A stretch of 31,670 bases of DNA from CAYVAP01 sp964343195. GTDB lineage: Bacteria; Bacteroidota; Bacteroidia; J057. The stretch lies in the NCBI GenBank assembly GCA_964343195.1, contig CAYFIR010000074.1, forward strand, positions 1 through 31,670. Reading direction: 5' to 3'. Of this stretch, positions 15,444-23,595 are shown piece after piece. The translations under genes were made by a program, and so were the position numbers. Every line of letters starts with the position of its first letter. Positions within the stretch are counted from its first letter, which is position 1. The notes beneath the pieces were generated by a model. It saw only the letters and a list, made by a program, of their open reading frames with translations. It was not told where the DNA came from and did no database searches.

Positions 15444-16583
15444 ATGTTTTTCTATAGGTTGCTCTGCTCGGTTTTCCTCTTTTTACCCTCCATCTCCGGA
15501 ATTACCCAGCCCCTCCATGATTTGTGTAGCCAGGCAAAACACCTCGAAATTGGGCAGGTGTTGTACGAAGAAGACAATCGGCTGGCCAGTATCACAGAGG
15601 GGCAAATTCCTCATGAGTCGCCGCGCACCTGTATCAAGACATTTGAAAATGATCTTTGGTACGAATTTACTACACAGTCCCCCTATCTGTTTTATAGTGT
15701 AGAAGTCGAACCACTAGCCTGCGAAAGCCCCGCTGGCCTGCAAATGATCATCATCAAAGCGGATACCTGCGATCCCGATTCGTTTAACTACACCGCCTGC
15801 ATCAATCCCTATGCGACAGAACCGCTGGAGTTATACTGGGAAAATCCTTTTCCTGGAGAGCATTACTTCATCTATGTTGATGGGTATGACGGCAACATTT
15901 GTCAGTTTCGGCTGAGCCTGAAGGGCTACGAAGAAGATCCCCGCTCCGAGCATGACCTGCGGCGCATGCGGTATGACGCTGACCACCCGGAGCCAACCTA
16001 TCTGGGTGCAGGGATCAGCAGCCAGTTCATCAATAATGAAGTGGTCCTCACCTGGGAGGCCGACACCCGCGACGAAACAGAATTTTTCCTGATCGAAAGG
16101 GTCTGGATCAACGGGTTTGATTCGACCCTCGACGGAACAGTGGTGGCAACTGTCGAGCCTGCCAACTCAGTGGGGACCGATCTGACCCATACTTACCAGT
16201 ACATCTACAGCCGGACTTTTCCCGATGACCGGGAAGTTTGCTTTCAGGTGGTACGGGTATCCCCTGAACTGGAACGGAGCTATTCGGAAGTGACCTGTGT
16301 GACCACAGACCTGATCAAGGATTTTTTCATCAGTGAGGTATATCCCTATGAGGAGGAGCCAGCAGGAGTATTTGCGATCAAGTACATCAATCGACGGCGG
16401 CAGGACCTGGAATTTTCTGTGTATAACTGGGATGGCAAATTTATCAAAGGCTATGTCCGAAAGCGTGAGCCTCTGACGGATGGGGTCATCACCATCGACA
16501 TGCGGGGCTACGATCCTGGGGACTACTGGTTGGAGGTGAAGGGCAAAGAGGGAGCCTTTCGGAGGCCGTTCAGGGTTCCCTGA
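15444..16583 (+). CDS. Secreted protein with T9SS-tail-like C-terminus, function unknown
   Basis: A 379-residue exported protein with a signal peptide (about residues 1-21, FLFLPSISGITQ). Residues 22-165 contain several Cys and an NDLWYEFTT block that resembles the beta-sandwich pre-peptidase-like domains common in T9SS cargo. Residues about 185-290 look like a fibronectin-III-type fold (EVVLTWEADTRDETEFFLIERV). The last 85 residues (FFISEVYPYEEEPAG, VYNWDGKFIKGYV, YDPGDYWLEVKG) follow the order of a type A T9SS sorting domain but lack the usual Pro-Asn-Pro. It may be a surface or secreted protein; no enzymatic motif is visible. ATG at 15444 is the only sensible start. Confidence 0.72.
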   Translation: MFFYRLLCSVFLFLPSISGITQPLHDLCSQAKHLEIGQVLYEEDNRLASITEGQIPHESPRTCIKTFENDLWYEFTTQSPYLFYSVEVEPLACESPAGLQMIIIKADTCDPDSFNYTACINPYATEPLELYWENPFPGEHYFIYVDGYDGNICQFRLSLKGYEEDPRSEHDLRRMRYDADHPEPTYLGAGISSQFINNEVVLTWEADTRDETEFFLIERVWINGFDSTLDGTVVATVEPANSVGTDLTHTYQYIYSRTFPDDREVCFQVVRVSPELERSYSEVTCVTTDLIKDFFISEVYPYEEEPAGVFAIKYINRRRQDLEFSVYNWDGKFIKGYVRKREPLTDGVITIDMRGYDPGDYWLEVKGKEGAFRRPFRVP

Positions 16584-16670
16584 TGAAATTATTCCTACAA
16601 TTTTTGCCTCAGGTAGTTGAAAAGGGAAAGTCTAGTGGCGAAACTTGTCAGCTTTCCCTACATTACTAAA

Positions 16671-16691
16671 GCTCCTTGGCCAACAAGGAGC
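16671..16691 (+). other. 8-bp perfect hairpin before the desaturase gene
   Basis: GCTCCTTG (16671-16678), loop GCCAA, CAAGGAGC (16684-16691). It lies 19 bases before the preferred desaturase ATG; a T-run (16705-16710) follows at a distance of 13 bases, too far for a standard terminator. It may end the upstream transcript or structure the desaturase leader. Confidence 0.45.
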
Positions 16692-16710
16692 TTCACCCAC
16701 AATCTTTTTT

Positions 16711-17691
16711 ATGAATTCAACTTCCCATACACGTCTGGAGGTGATGCAGACCATAGAACTGTCAATGCCCGCTCTGCTAGACAAATACCTCCTGGATATC
16801 GAAGAAAACTGGCAACCAGCCGACTTCCTTCCAGATTCAGCCAATCCGGATTTTTATGAAGAAGTTCAGGAACTTCAGGCACTGGCTCAGGAAATCCCAT
16901 ACGACTTATTTGCGACTTTGATCGGTGACACCATTACCGAAGAGGCTCTGCCGACCTATGAATCCTGGCTGATGTCTGTACAGGGCGTTGACCAGGAAAA
17001 TAAAGTAGGGTGGACTCAATGGGTACGAGCCTGGACTGCCGAGGAAAACCGCCACGGGGACCTGCTCAACAAGTACCTCTACCTGTCTGGGCGCGTAAAC
17101 ATGCGTGAGATGGAGGTGTCTACCCAGCACCTGCTTAATGATGGATTTGACATCGAGACCAGTACTGATCCCTACCGCAATTTCATCTACACCAGCTTTC
17201 AGGAACTGGCCACCAATCTTTCTCACCGACGGGTAGCCTCTCAGGTAGCTCGCCTGGGGAATAAACGACTGGCCAAAATGTGTGGCGTTGTAGCCTCGGA
17301 TGAGATGCGACATGCCAAAGCGTACATCGACTTTGTCCAGCGCATATTTGAGTTTGACCCAAGTCAGGCGATGCTGGCCTTTGAGGACATGATGCGCAAG
17401 AAGATCGTCATGCCCGCCCACCTGTTACGCGAGTCTGGAGGAGAAATAGGAGACCTGTTTACTCATTTCTCGGATTCGGCCCAGCGAGCGATGGTCTATA
17501 CCACCCACGATTACATCGACATCCTCCAATCACTGCTGGAAAGGTGGAAGATCGACTCCATACGAGAGTTAGACGAATCCGCAGAGCGGGCTCGTGACTA
17601 CCTGATGTCCCTTCCGAAGCGACTGGCCCGCATTTCTTCCCGCATCAAAATCCCGGAAGCGGTTCACTCCTTCAAGTGGATCAGGGCATAA
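16711..17691 (+). CDS. Acyl-ACP desaturase (plant stearoyl-ACP type)
   Basis: A soluble diiron enzyme predicted to insert a double bond into an acyl chain carried on acyl carrier protein, using O2 and ferredoxin. From ATG 16711 it has 326 residues. Diiron ligands are clear: TEEALPTYESW (76-86), EENRHG (Glu112, His115), SFQELATNLSH (Glu165) and DEMRHA (Glu198, His201), matching the two E-x-x-H pairs of plant enzymes. The blocks RAWTAEENRHGDLLNKYLYL and MMRKKIVMPAHL are nearly plant-like. The in-frame TTG at 16645 gives a longer product, but its extra residues run through a hairpin; ATG at 16744, preceded by GGAG, is an alternative. Double-bond position and chain length cannot be read. It ends at a strong terminator. 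Confidence 0.93.
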   Translation: MNSTSHTRLEVMQTIELSMPALLDKYLLDIEENWQPADFLPDSANPDFYEEVQELQALAQEIPYDLFATLIGDTITEEALPTYESWLMSVQGVDQENKVGWTQWVRAWTAEENRHGDLLNKYLYLSGRVNMREMEVSTQHLLNDGFDIETSTDPYRNFIYTSFQELATNLSHRRVASQVARLGNKRLAKMCGVVASDEMRHAKAYIDFVQRIFEFDPSQAMLAFEDMMRKKIVMPAHLLRESGGEIGDLFTHFSDSAQRAMVYTTHDYIDILQSLLERWKIDSIRELDESAERARDYLMSLPKRLARISSRIKIPEAVHSFKWIRA

Positions 17692-17716
17692 CATCGATCT
17701 ACAGAGCCCAATGAAT

Positions 17717-17760
17717 AACCCCCCTCACTGCTATTGGTGGGAGGGGTTTTGTGTTTTTTT
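17717..17760 (+). terminator. Intrinsic terminator of the desaturase gene
   Basis: AACCCCCCTCAC pairs with the GTGGGAGGGGTT arm around a short loop, then TTTTGTGTTTTTTT follows. It begins 25 bases after the desaturase stop codon. Confidence 0.85.
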
Positions 17761-17797
17761 GAGTAAATTAGAGAACCAACCACAAGAGGTAGCTTTC

Positions 17798-18361
17798 ATG
17801 ACCATCAACCTGCAACCCTTTCTTTTAAGCGTGGACGACTATCACCGCATGCGAGAGGCCGGTATCCTGACCGAGGATGACCGGGTAGAGTTGATCCGAG
17901 GACAAATCTACTACATGAGCCCCAAAGGAAGTCGACATAGCAATACCGTTAATCGGTTGACAAAGCTGTTTTTGATCCACCTCATGGACAAAGCAGAAGT
18001 GCATAGCCAGAATCCAATTCGGTTGTCTAATGCTTCTGAACCAGAGCCAGATTTAGCTCTACTGACTCCCCCTCTAAGTCGATATGATGACCGGCTGCCT
18101 ATTCCCGAGGATGTTATACTAGCAGTAGAGGTGGCGGATACATCCCTGGCACATGATCAAAATTTAAAAGTCTCCCTCTACGGTCAGGCTGGAATCCCCG
18201 AGCTTTGGATCGTCAACCTTCAGGAAAACGAAGTAGAGGTGTATCAGCAGCCTCAGCAAAATGGCTACAGGATACGCACCCGCTACCAGGCCCATGAGCA
18301 GATTGAATTACCCCTAACCGGAAAAATGCTCTCCATCGCGGAGATGCTGGGGCTGGGCTAA
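17798..18361 (+). CDS. Uma2 family (DUF820) restriction-endonuclease-like protein
   Basis: A 187-residue protein of the PD-(D/E)XK-fold Uma2 family, abundant in cyanobacteria and some Bacteroidota; its biological role is unsettled. Family motifs are present: SVDDYHRMREAGILTEDDRVELIRG (Glu31) split over residues 11-35, YYMSPKGSRHS, EPEPDLALL (Asp85), VILAVEVADTS (Glu111) followed by Lys124, and LYGQAGIPELWIVNL. I chose ATG 17798 because the 29 codons before it cover the upstream terminator. Codons look more AT-rich than in the neighbours, so recent acquisition is possible. No partner methylase or antitoxin gene is adjacent. Confidence 0.88.
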   Translation: MTINLQPFLLSVDDYHRMREAGILTEDDRVELIRGQIYYMSPKGSRHSNTVNRLTKLFLIHLMDKAEVHSQNPIRLSNASEPEPDLALLTPPLSRYDDRLPIPEDVILAVEVADTSLAHDQNLKVSLYGQAGIPELWIVNLQENEVEVYQQPQQNGYRIRTRYQAHEQIELPLTGKMLSIAEMLGLG

Positions 18362-18828
18362 GCAATGAAAATGGTCTGACGCCATGAAGGCCCGTATCGC
18401 GGTATTTTCCCGAATCAATCTCCAATCCAGGTATTTTTTCCCCCCACCTGTAACCAATTGCAGCAGCTGCATTATGTTGTTGTCGAATGAAAAGATGGAT
18501 GCGGCGCTTGCGGCCAGCTAATCAACCTTAAAACTGTATTTCCTTTTTCATCTCTCCATTCACTCCTGTGACATGCTATAACCTGACTGTGTAGTCAGAT
18601 CGTTACTGCTGTTTGCAATTCGCAAATGGTCAGACTGTCCCTATGTGAATCATTTTTTCCCGCTTCCTCTGAGGCAGTGGGCATGGGGAAGCTATATGCA
18701 GGCTGGAAGGCCCACAACGGCCTTTGCAATCGAAGGAAGGGCCGTTCAGCTCACGAGGAATTACGAATCATGGATTCGCTATCTGCCCTCCAGGCAAATA
18801 ATATTTTCACTCATAATCCTGGAATGAC
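18362..18828. other. 467-base intergenic region before gldM
   Basis: No convincing gene was found. A 79-codon frame (18626-18865) runs into the gldM start and resembles nothing known. The only structure I see is the pair of overlapping hairpins listed separately. No clear -33/-7 promoter was seen. Confidence 0.5.
18707..18746 (+). promoter_or_regulatory. Overlapping, mutually exclusive hairpins upstream of gldM
   Basis: Stem A is AAGGCC (18707-18712) with GGCCTT (18719-18724), loop 6. Stem B is AACGGCC (18716-18722) with GGCCGTT (18740-18746). The right arm of A and left arm of B share bases 18719-18722, so only one can form. They sit about 80-120 bases before the gldM ATG. No T-run follows stem B. 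Confidence 0.35.
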
Positions 18829-20499
18829 ATGGCATTGGAAAAACTATCCCCCCGCCAGAAGATGATCAACATGATGTACCTGGTCCTTCTGGCCATCCTG
18901 GCGCTCAATGTGAGTGCCGAAGCCCTCGACGCCTTCGTGCGGCTCAAGAGTCAACTGCGCGAGACCGCTGTTGAGGCCAATCGAAATGGCGACGACCTGA
19001 TCCTGCGCATGAAGGCAGAGATCGACCGTGAGGTGGAAAATCAGGGCAAAACCACCAACGTCGGCCTCAAGGATACTCTCGAAGAACTTAAATCCCGTAC
19101 CCGTAGCGTCATCACCCTGATTGAGCAGCACCTCGACACCATCGAGGCCATGGCTGATTGGGACCCTGAACTGGCCGAGTATATCCGAAAGGACGAGCAG
19201 GAAGAGAACCTCCGCTACTGGATGGGGCGCGATGAGTCAGCCAATCAGCGCCGGGGCAATGGGCAAGCCTACGCCTTGCGTGACAGCTTTGACCACTACT
19301 TCATGTACCTCGCCGATCTGCACAACTCGCAGGTGGTGGACTCCCTCCGAATCGAGCCGACTCTCACCCAGGACCCCCAGAGCACCCTCGATCCTGGTAA
19401 ACGCTGGGAAGAAAGCACGTTTGAGGGACCTGTAGTAGGTAACCTCGCGACGCTGGAAGCCCTCAAGCTCGAAATTTACCGGAGGCAGCAGTCGCTGCTG
19501 GAGCTACTCAACACCCGTCTGGGAGTCAACGCCTTTGTGCCTGACACGGTGATGCCCATCTCAGCACCACTGTCGCGCATTGTTCCAGCGGGGCTACCCT
19601 TTACCACGCGGCTCTATGTAGGCATGTCCTCAAAGTCCATCACGCCGGAATTTGCCAGCGGCTCGGGAAGCATACAACTCGAAGACGGTGGCAACACAGC
19701 CATCCTGTCGGTCATGGCCAATGGCAACGTGGTTCCAGTTGGCGAAGCAGAAGGCATCCAGCGCTACAGCGCCGTCATCCGTGTGCCCAAGGCCACGGGA
19801 GGATATCAGGAACTTACACTTGAAGAGTCCTTCACCGTGCGAAAACCCGCCGTGTCCATCACTTCTGCCGCCGTCCAGCAACTCTACCGCAACTGTGGCA
19901 ACGACCTCTTCATAGATGTGCCAGTGCTGGGAGAGCTTTATGATCCCCGCGTGAGTGCCAGCGAGGCAACCATTCGCCAGGCCAATGACAACCCCAAACG
20001 CTTCCTGATCATCCCGACGGGCCGCCGCTCCGTGGTGACGGTCAAGTCGCAAACCAATGGGCAATTGATCGACATCGACCAACTCACCTATAACGTCATC
20101 GATCCGCCCAAGCCCAGCCTGGAACTGCTGGTAGAAGGTCGTCCCTACAGCCTGACCCAGAGCATCCCGGCCAACAGTCGTTTCTCCGTACGGTTGGTCC
20201 CCGATCCGGAATTTCGGCGTAGCCTGCCCCGAGATGCCCGCTATGGGGTACAGTCGGTGGAGTTTCTGCTCAAGGACGGCCTACAGCCTGCCCGGGTGGT
20301 GGGCCAGACCAATCTTCAGGGACGCGATGCTACCCAGCCTCTACAACTACGGGTACCAAGCGAGGTGCTGCGTGCCCGATCGGGCAGCAAGCTCTTTATT
20401 CGCGTCAACGGGATCCATCGGGTCAACTATCAGGGCAACCGCGTTCCCGATCAGCGCTTTAGCGAATGGGACCGAACCTTTGCCATAGACCTGAGGTAG
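18829..20499 (+). CDS. gldM: GldM, T9SS/gliding motor protein
   Basis: GldM forms, with GldL, the inner-membrane motor that converts proton flow into mechanical energy for T9SS secretion and gliding. The 556-residue protein opens MALEKLSPRQKMINMMYLV, matching the start of Flavobacterium GldM and keeping Arg9, the residue implicated in proton coupling. One transmembrane helix (about 14-32, LVLLAILALNVS) is followed by a helical periplasmic region (about 35-160), then a beta-rich shaft including FVRLKSQL-type and VRKPAVSITSAAVQQLYRNCGN (about 345) segments and a C-terminal domain. It is some 40 residues longer than the roughly 515-residue reference. gldK, gldL and gldN are absent within the window on either side, so this copy is unlinked. 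Base composition appears more GC-rich than its flanks. Confidence 0.9.
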   Translation: MALEKLSPRQKMINMMYLVLLAILALNVSAEALDAFVRLKSQLRETAVEANRNGDDLILRMKAEIDREVENQGKTTNVGLKDTLEELKSRTRSVITLIEQHLDTIEAMADWDPELAEYIRKDEQEENLRYWMGRDESANQRRGNGQAYALRDSFDHYFMYLADLHNSQVVDSLRIEPTLTQDPQSTLDPGKRWEESTFEGPVVGNLATLEALKLEIYRRQQSLLELLNTRLGVNAFVPDTVMPISAPLSRIVPAGLPFTTRLYVGMSSKSITPEFASGSGSIQLEDGGNTAILSVMANGNVVPVGEAEGIQRYSAVIRVPKATGGYQELTLEESFTVRKPAVSITSAAVQQLYRNCGNDLFIDVPVLGELYDPRVSASEATIRQANDNPKRFLIIPTGRRSVVTVKSQTNGQLIDIDQLTYNVIDPPKPSLELLVEGRPYSLTQSIPANSRFSVRLVPDPEFRRSLPRDARYGVQSVEFLLKDGLQPARVVGQTNLQGRDATQPLQLRVPSEVLRARSGSKLFIRVNGIHRVNYQGNRVPDQRFSEWDRTFAIDLR

Positions 20500-20528
20500 G
20501 GCTCCATAAAATCCGCTGCACACACGGA

Positions 20529-20559
20529 GGGGCACCACGGACGCAAGTTCGGGTGCCCC
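20529..20559 (+). terminator. Terminator-like hairpin after gldM
   Basis: GGGGCACC (20529-20536) pairs perfectly with GGTGCCCC (20552-20559) across 15 bases, then AATTTGTTGT follows. It begins 30 bases after the gldM stop. The tail is not a pure T-run. Confidence 0.65.
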
Positions 20560-21052
20560 AATTTGTTGTCGTGCTTAGATGGATTGCGCATATGGTCATG
20601 ACAGTTCCAATAGATTGATAATGAATAAATTTATTACCCTTTTATTTTGACGGAAAATGGCACCTTTCAAATTTGGAAGTCTGTTATGCGCGGTAATATA
20701 TTGAGGGGTAATTCTGACTAGTGGATATTCTTCATTGGATATTTTGTTCGCTAAATGGAACAAATTTCCTGATTTGTAGGATCATAAGGAAGTAACTGCA
20801 GCTGATCTTCAAATACGTTCGGTGTTTGAAGTAGATTGTTTTTTAGAATAGTCAAAGCCCCAAAATGGCGATTTGGAGCCTCCCCATAGCCTAACTGCCT
20901 CAATGTCGTCTGTTCTCGCCAAATTCGACCCCCTATACCTCTGCCAACACTTCTGACCGAATTTCCTTTGCCATTTTAATTCTGATTTAAAACCTGAAAC
21001 TGGAAAAGAATCTTCTTTTTCTGACCCATCACTTTTTACTCCAATTTTCTTT
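20560..21052. other. 493-base intergenic region, no gene seen
   Basis: AT-rich between 20620 and 20780, then more balanced. I saw no convincing gene, RNA or strong promoter. The minus-strand frame at 20809-21171 overlaps the next gene's signal peptide and has no recognisable features. It probably contains the promoter of the propeller protein gene. Confidence 0.5.
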
Positions 21053-23260
21053 ATGAAAACTCCCCTATTACACTTCTTGTCGCGCCTGATGGCTCTGGCG
21101 CTTTTGTTGAGCCTTAACTCTGCGCTTGCCCAGAGTTTTTCTCTTTCCGGCGACTTTCTTGGTGGAGACACCTATGACCGCATGGGTACTTCGGTAGCGA
21201 TATCCGCCGATGGAAATCGCGTTGCCATGTCTGCCCCTAACTGGGATGCCAATAGTAAGCACGAAGGGTATGTGCGTGTCTATCAACGTAATGGCAACAA
21301 CTGGGACCTGATGCCCGACCCGGATGGAGTCCTGAAGGGCAAAAATCTGACCGATGATTTCGGGTGTTCAGTTTCCCTATCTGCAGATGGATATTGGCTG
21401 GCAGTAGGAGCATCTGCTTTCCCTTTGATGGCTAATGGCGCCAAAAACCTGGAAGGAGAAGTGCGTACCTTCTGGTGGAACGGCAGCGAAAACAAGTGGA
21501 TTGAGTTTGATGTAGCACTCACCCCCGATCCAAGCCGCGCAGCTTGGAAATTCTTTGGGGCTTCGGTTTCCTTATCTGATGATGGAAAACGACTCGCCAT
21601 TGGTGCACCTATGTATTACAATGCTGCCGAGCGCCTGCGCAGTGGGTATGTACAGGTTTATGAGCGCGACGATGTCAACGATGAGTGGGTACTTCTCGGC
21701 GCAGATATCGATGGTAAGCTGGGCGATGACCGTTCTGGTTTTTCAGTTTCCCTGTCTGGAAATGGGGAATACCTTGTGATAGGTGCTCCTTACACATCCG
21801 GAGCTGCAACCGGAGCAGGCCGCGTCAGGGTATATAAGTGGAGTGGTAGCCAGTGGGATGAATTAGGTGCTGGCATCAATGGCTCTGTGATGAATGGCTA
21901 TCTTGGCTATTCGGTTTCGATCTCGGATGATGGACAGCGGGTCGCAGTCGGCGAACCAGGTAGTGATACCAAAGGCATCCGTACGGGGCGTACCCAGGTA
22001 TATGAGTGGGACGGTAGCGATTGGAGCCCAGTGGCCTCCGCTCCCATCGAAGGCGAGTCTGTTGATAACAATGACGGAGCTGCGGTTTCCTTATCGGCTG
22101 ATGGAAATACGATTTGTGTGGGTGCGCCTCGTAACCAGGACGATGGATTTGTCGCGGGTCAAGTACGTCTCTTTACCCTGGTACCAGACCCATCTAACGC
22201 GGGTCAGATGATGTGGAGTCAGGTGGGTTCTGATGTATATCCGACAGTCAACGCTGGGTTCTTTGGCAATGCGGTTTCCCTCTCAGGAGATGGACTCACA
22301 TTCGTCGGAGGAGCTGCCTATGCCGTAGGTCAGCGTGGAGTAGTGGAGGTGCATACCCTGCAAGGATTGCCTCCGGCTGCCCCGAAAAATCTGGTAGCTG
22401 AAGATCTTGCTTTCCTTGCATTGATTCAGTGGCAAGACAACAGTAGCAATGAAGATGGATACCGTGTATATCGCAACGGTGACCCGACTCCAGTAGCAGA
22501 CATCACCAACGGCGACACCTGGTTCTGGGAAAATATCATCCCCCTGGACGGACAGACGTACACCTATGAAGTCGAAGCTTACAATGCCTTTGGAGCTTCG
22601 ACCAGGGTAAGCGTGGACTATATCAGCCCAGATCCGGCCACCTATCTGCCGCTGACACTGGATCCCAGTCCCTGCTACAATGTGGGAGCCCAAACACTCA
22701 CATGGACGGTAATCAATCCCAATGCTTACACGGTTCCATTTACTTCGTTTGTGTGGAATAGTGGGCAGACTTTTAACTTACGAGCACCCGCTGGCACCAG
22801 CACATTTACCTCCGATGTGGTCGGCACTGGTGCAATGGATAATGCTACAGGCATCTACTTCTGGGAGGCGGGAGGCCTTACGATTGCCAGTGAGGTTCCA
22901 ACCCTTGATCTGAGCTCTCTGCCTACCAACTGCCGCCTGGGCAATGTGCAGCCCGCTCTGCCTATGCCCGAGATGGTCAAGGGGCCACAGGCTCGTCCCA
23001 ACCCTGCTGCCTGGCTGGCCAGCCACCTGGAGATTGCCCCCAATCCTACTCAGGGTATGCTGCTCGTGAACCCGCTGACCCAGTCTGAGCAACCTGCTGC
23101 CTTCGCAGTATCCAACCTCATGGGCCAGGAACTGATACGCACCAGCGGCGATCTGTCACGTGCGACCAAGCTCAACCTGAGCGAGTTCCCTGCGGGGATT
23201 TACTTACTGGAAGTTCGCACCAGTGGCATCAGTGCCAAGTTGAAGATTGTTAAGGAATAA
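21053..23260 (+). CDS. Secreted seven-repeat propeller protein with Fn3 and T9SS sorting domain
   Basis: A 735-residue T9SS cargo protein. Signal peptide about 1-26 (ALALLLSLNSALAQ). Seven repeats of the FG-GAP-like type follow to about residue 430, each with an SVSLSxDGxxLAxGAP-like core (DRMGTSVAISADG, DDFGCSVSLSADG, KFFGASVSLSDDG, DRSGFSVSLSGNG, GYLGYSVSISDDG, DGAAVSLSADG, GFFGNAVSLSGDG), consistent with a seven-bladed propeller. A fibronectin-III-like module (about 441-525, QWQDNSSNEDGYRVYRN), a beta module with Cys pair, and a type A T9SS C-terminal domain (about 655-735, IAPNPTQG, VSNLMGQEL, FPAGIYLLEVRTSG) complete it. The protein is probably cell-surface or released; ligand unknown. 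It is the gene after gldM but separated by a terminator, so not cotranscribed. Confidence 0.88.
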   Translation: MKTPLLHFLSRLMALALLLSLNSALAQSFSLSGDFLGGDTYDRMGTSVAISADGNRVAMSAPNWDANSKHEGYVRVYQRNGNNWDLMPDPDGVLKGKNLTDDFGCSVSLSADGYWLAVGASAFPLMANGAKNLEGEVRTFWWNGSENKWIEFDVALTPDPSRAAWKFFGASVSLSDDGKRLAIGAPMYYNAAERLRSGYVQVYERDDVNDEWVLLGADIDGKLGDDRSGFSVSLSGNGEYLVIGAPYTSGAATGAGRVRVYKWSGSQWDELGAGINGSVMNGYLGYSVSISDDGQRVAVGEPGSDTKGIRTGRTQVYEWDGSDWSPVASAPIEGESVDNNDGAAVSLSADGNTICVGAPRNQDDGFVAGQVRLFTLVPDPSNAGQMMWSQVGSDVYPTVNAGFFGNAVSLSGDGLTFVGGAAYAVGQRGVVEVHTLQGLPPAAPKNLVAEDLAFLALIQWQDNSSNEDGYRVYRNGDPTPVADITNGDTWFWENIIPLDGQTYTYEVEAYNAFGASTRVSVDYISPDPATYLPLTLDPSPCYNVGAQTLTWTVINPNAYTVPFTSFVWNSGQTFNLRAPAGTSTFTSDVVGTGAMDNATGIYFWEAGGLTIASEVPTLDLSSLPTNCRLGNVQPALPMPEMVKGPQARPNPAAWLASHLEIAPNPTQGMLLVNPLTQSEQPAAFAVSNLMGQELIRTSGDLSRATKLNLSEFPAGIYLLEVRTSGISAKLKIVKE

Positions 23261-23304
23261 CCTCTGGATGTTTCCCTAATCAGCTTCAATTTCTTGAATC
23301 TCTA

Positions 23305-23340
23305 GCGAGGCAGCCAACGAAATGGCTGCCTCGCTTTCTT
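23305..23340 (+). terminator. Intrinsic terminator
   Basis: A 12-bp perfect stem, GCGAGGCAGCCA (23305-23316) with TGGCTGCCTCGC (23323-23334), loop ACGAAA, followed by TTTCTTTC. It lies 44 bases after the propeller protein gene. Confidence 0.85.
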
Positions 23341-23370
23341 TCGGGAGGAGGTGTTACGCCAAAAGGAGTG

Positions 23371-23447
23371 AAGTAGTTGGACAGAATTTGACCTTCATAC
23401 CTTCATTTCCTCCATACCTCTCATTTACAGTTACTTTGGATCTCCTA
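23371..23447. repeat. Dispersed intergenic repeat, copy 2
   Basis: It shares AAGTAGTTGGACAGAATT and the CCTTCATACC...CTCATTT...AGTTA...CTCCTACT layout with the copy at 10032-10144, but lacks the central ~40 bases and instead repeats CTTCATTTCCTCCATACC. The rest of the gap before the dehydrogenase gene (23448-23595) holds two isolated -7-type sequences, TATTTTTG (23479-23486) and TATGTTTG (23513-23520), without a matching -33. Confidence 0.6.
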
Positions 23448-23595
23448 CTGAGGAAGCAAAACCTGCGTTATTTTTCCCTATTTTTGCGGCGAAAAAATAT
23501 AGCTAACAAATGTATGTTTGCTATACTGCCAGAAGCCTGCATTCCCATGACTTGACCTCTGGCTTTTAACTTTTTACGCTAAAAAAATCATCTAT

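Noticed and set aside
16645..16710. A longer desaturase beginning at TTG
   Set aside because: It runs through an 8-bp hairpin, and the family N-terminus fits ATG 16711.
17798..18361. Uma2 gene as part of a restriction-modification or toxin-antitoxin system
   Set aside because: No methylase, specificity subunit or antitoxin-like small gene is adjacent.
18626..18865. A 79-codon plus-strand frame before gldM
   Set aside because: It overlaps the gldM start in another frame, contains the overlapping hairpins and resembles no family.
20809..21171. A 120-codon minus-strand frame
   Set aside because: Half of it is antisense to the signal peptide region of the propeller gene, and the rest is Lys/Arg/Ser-rich without recognisable features.
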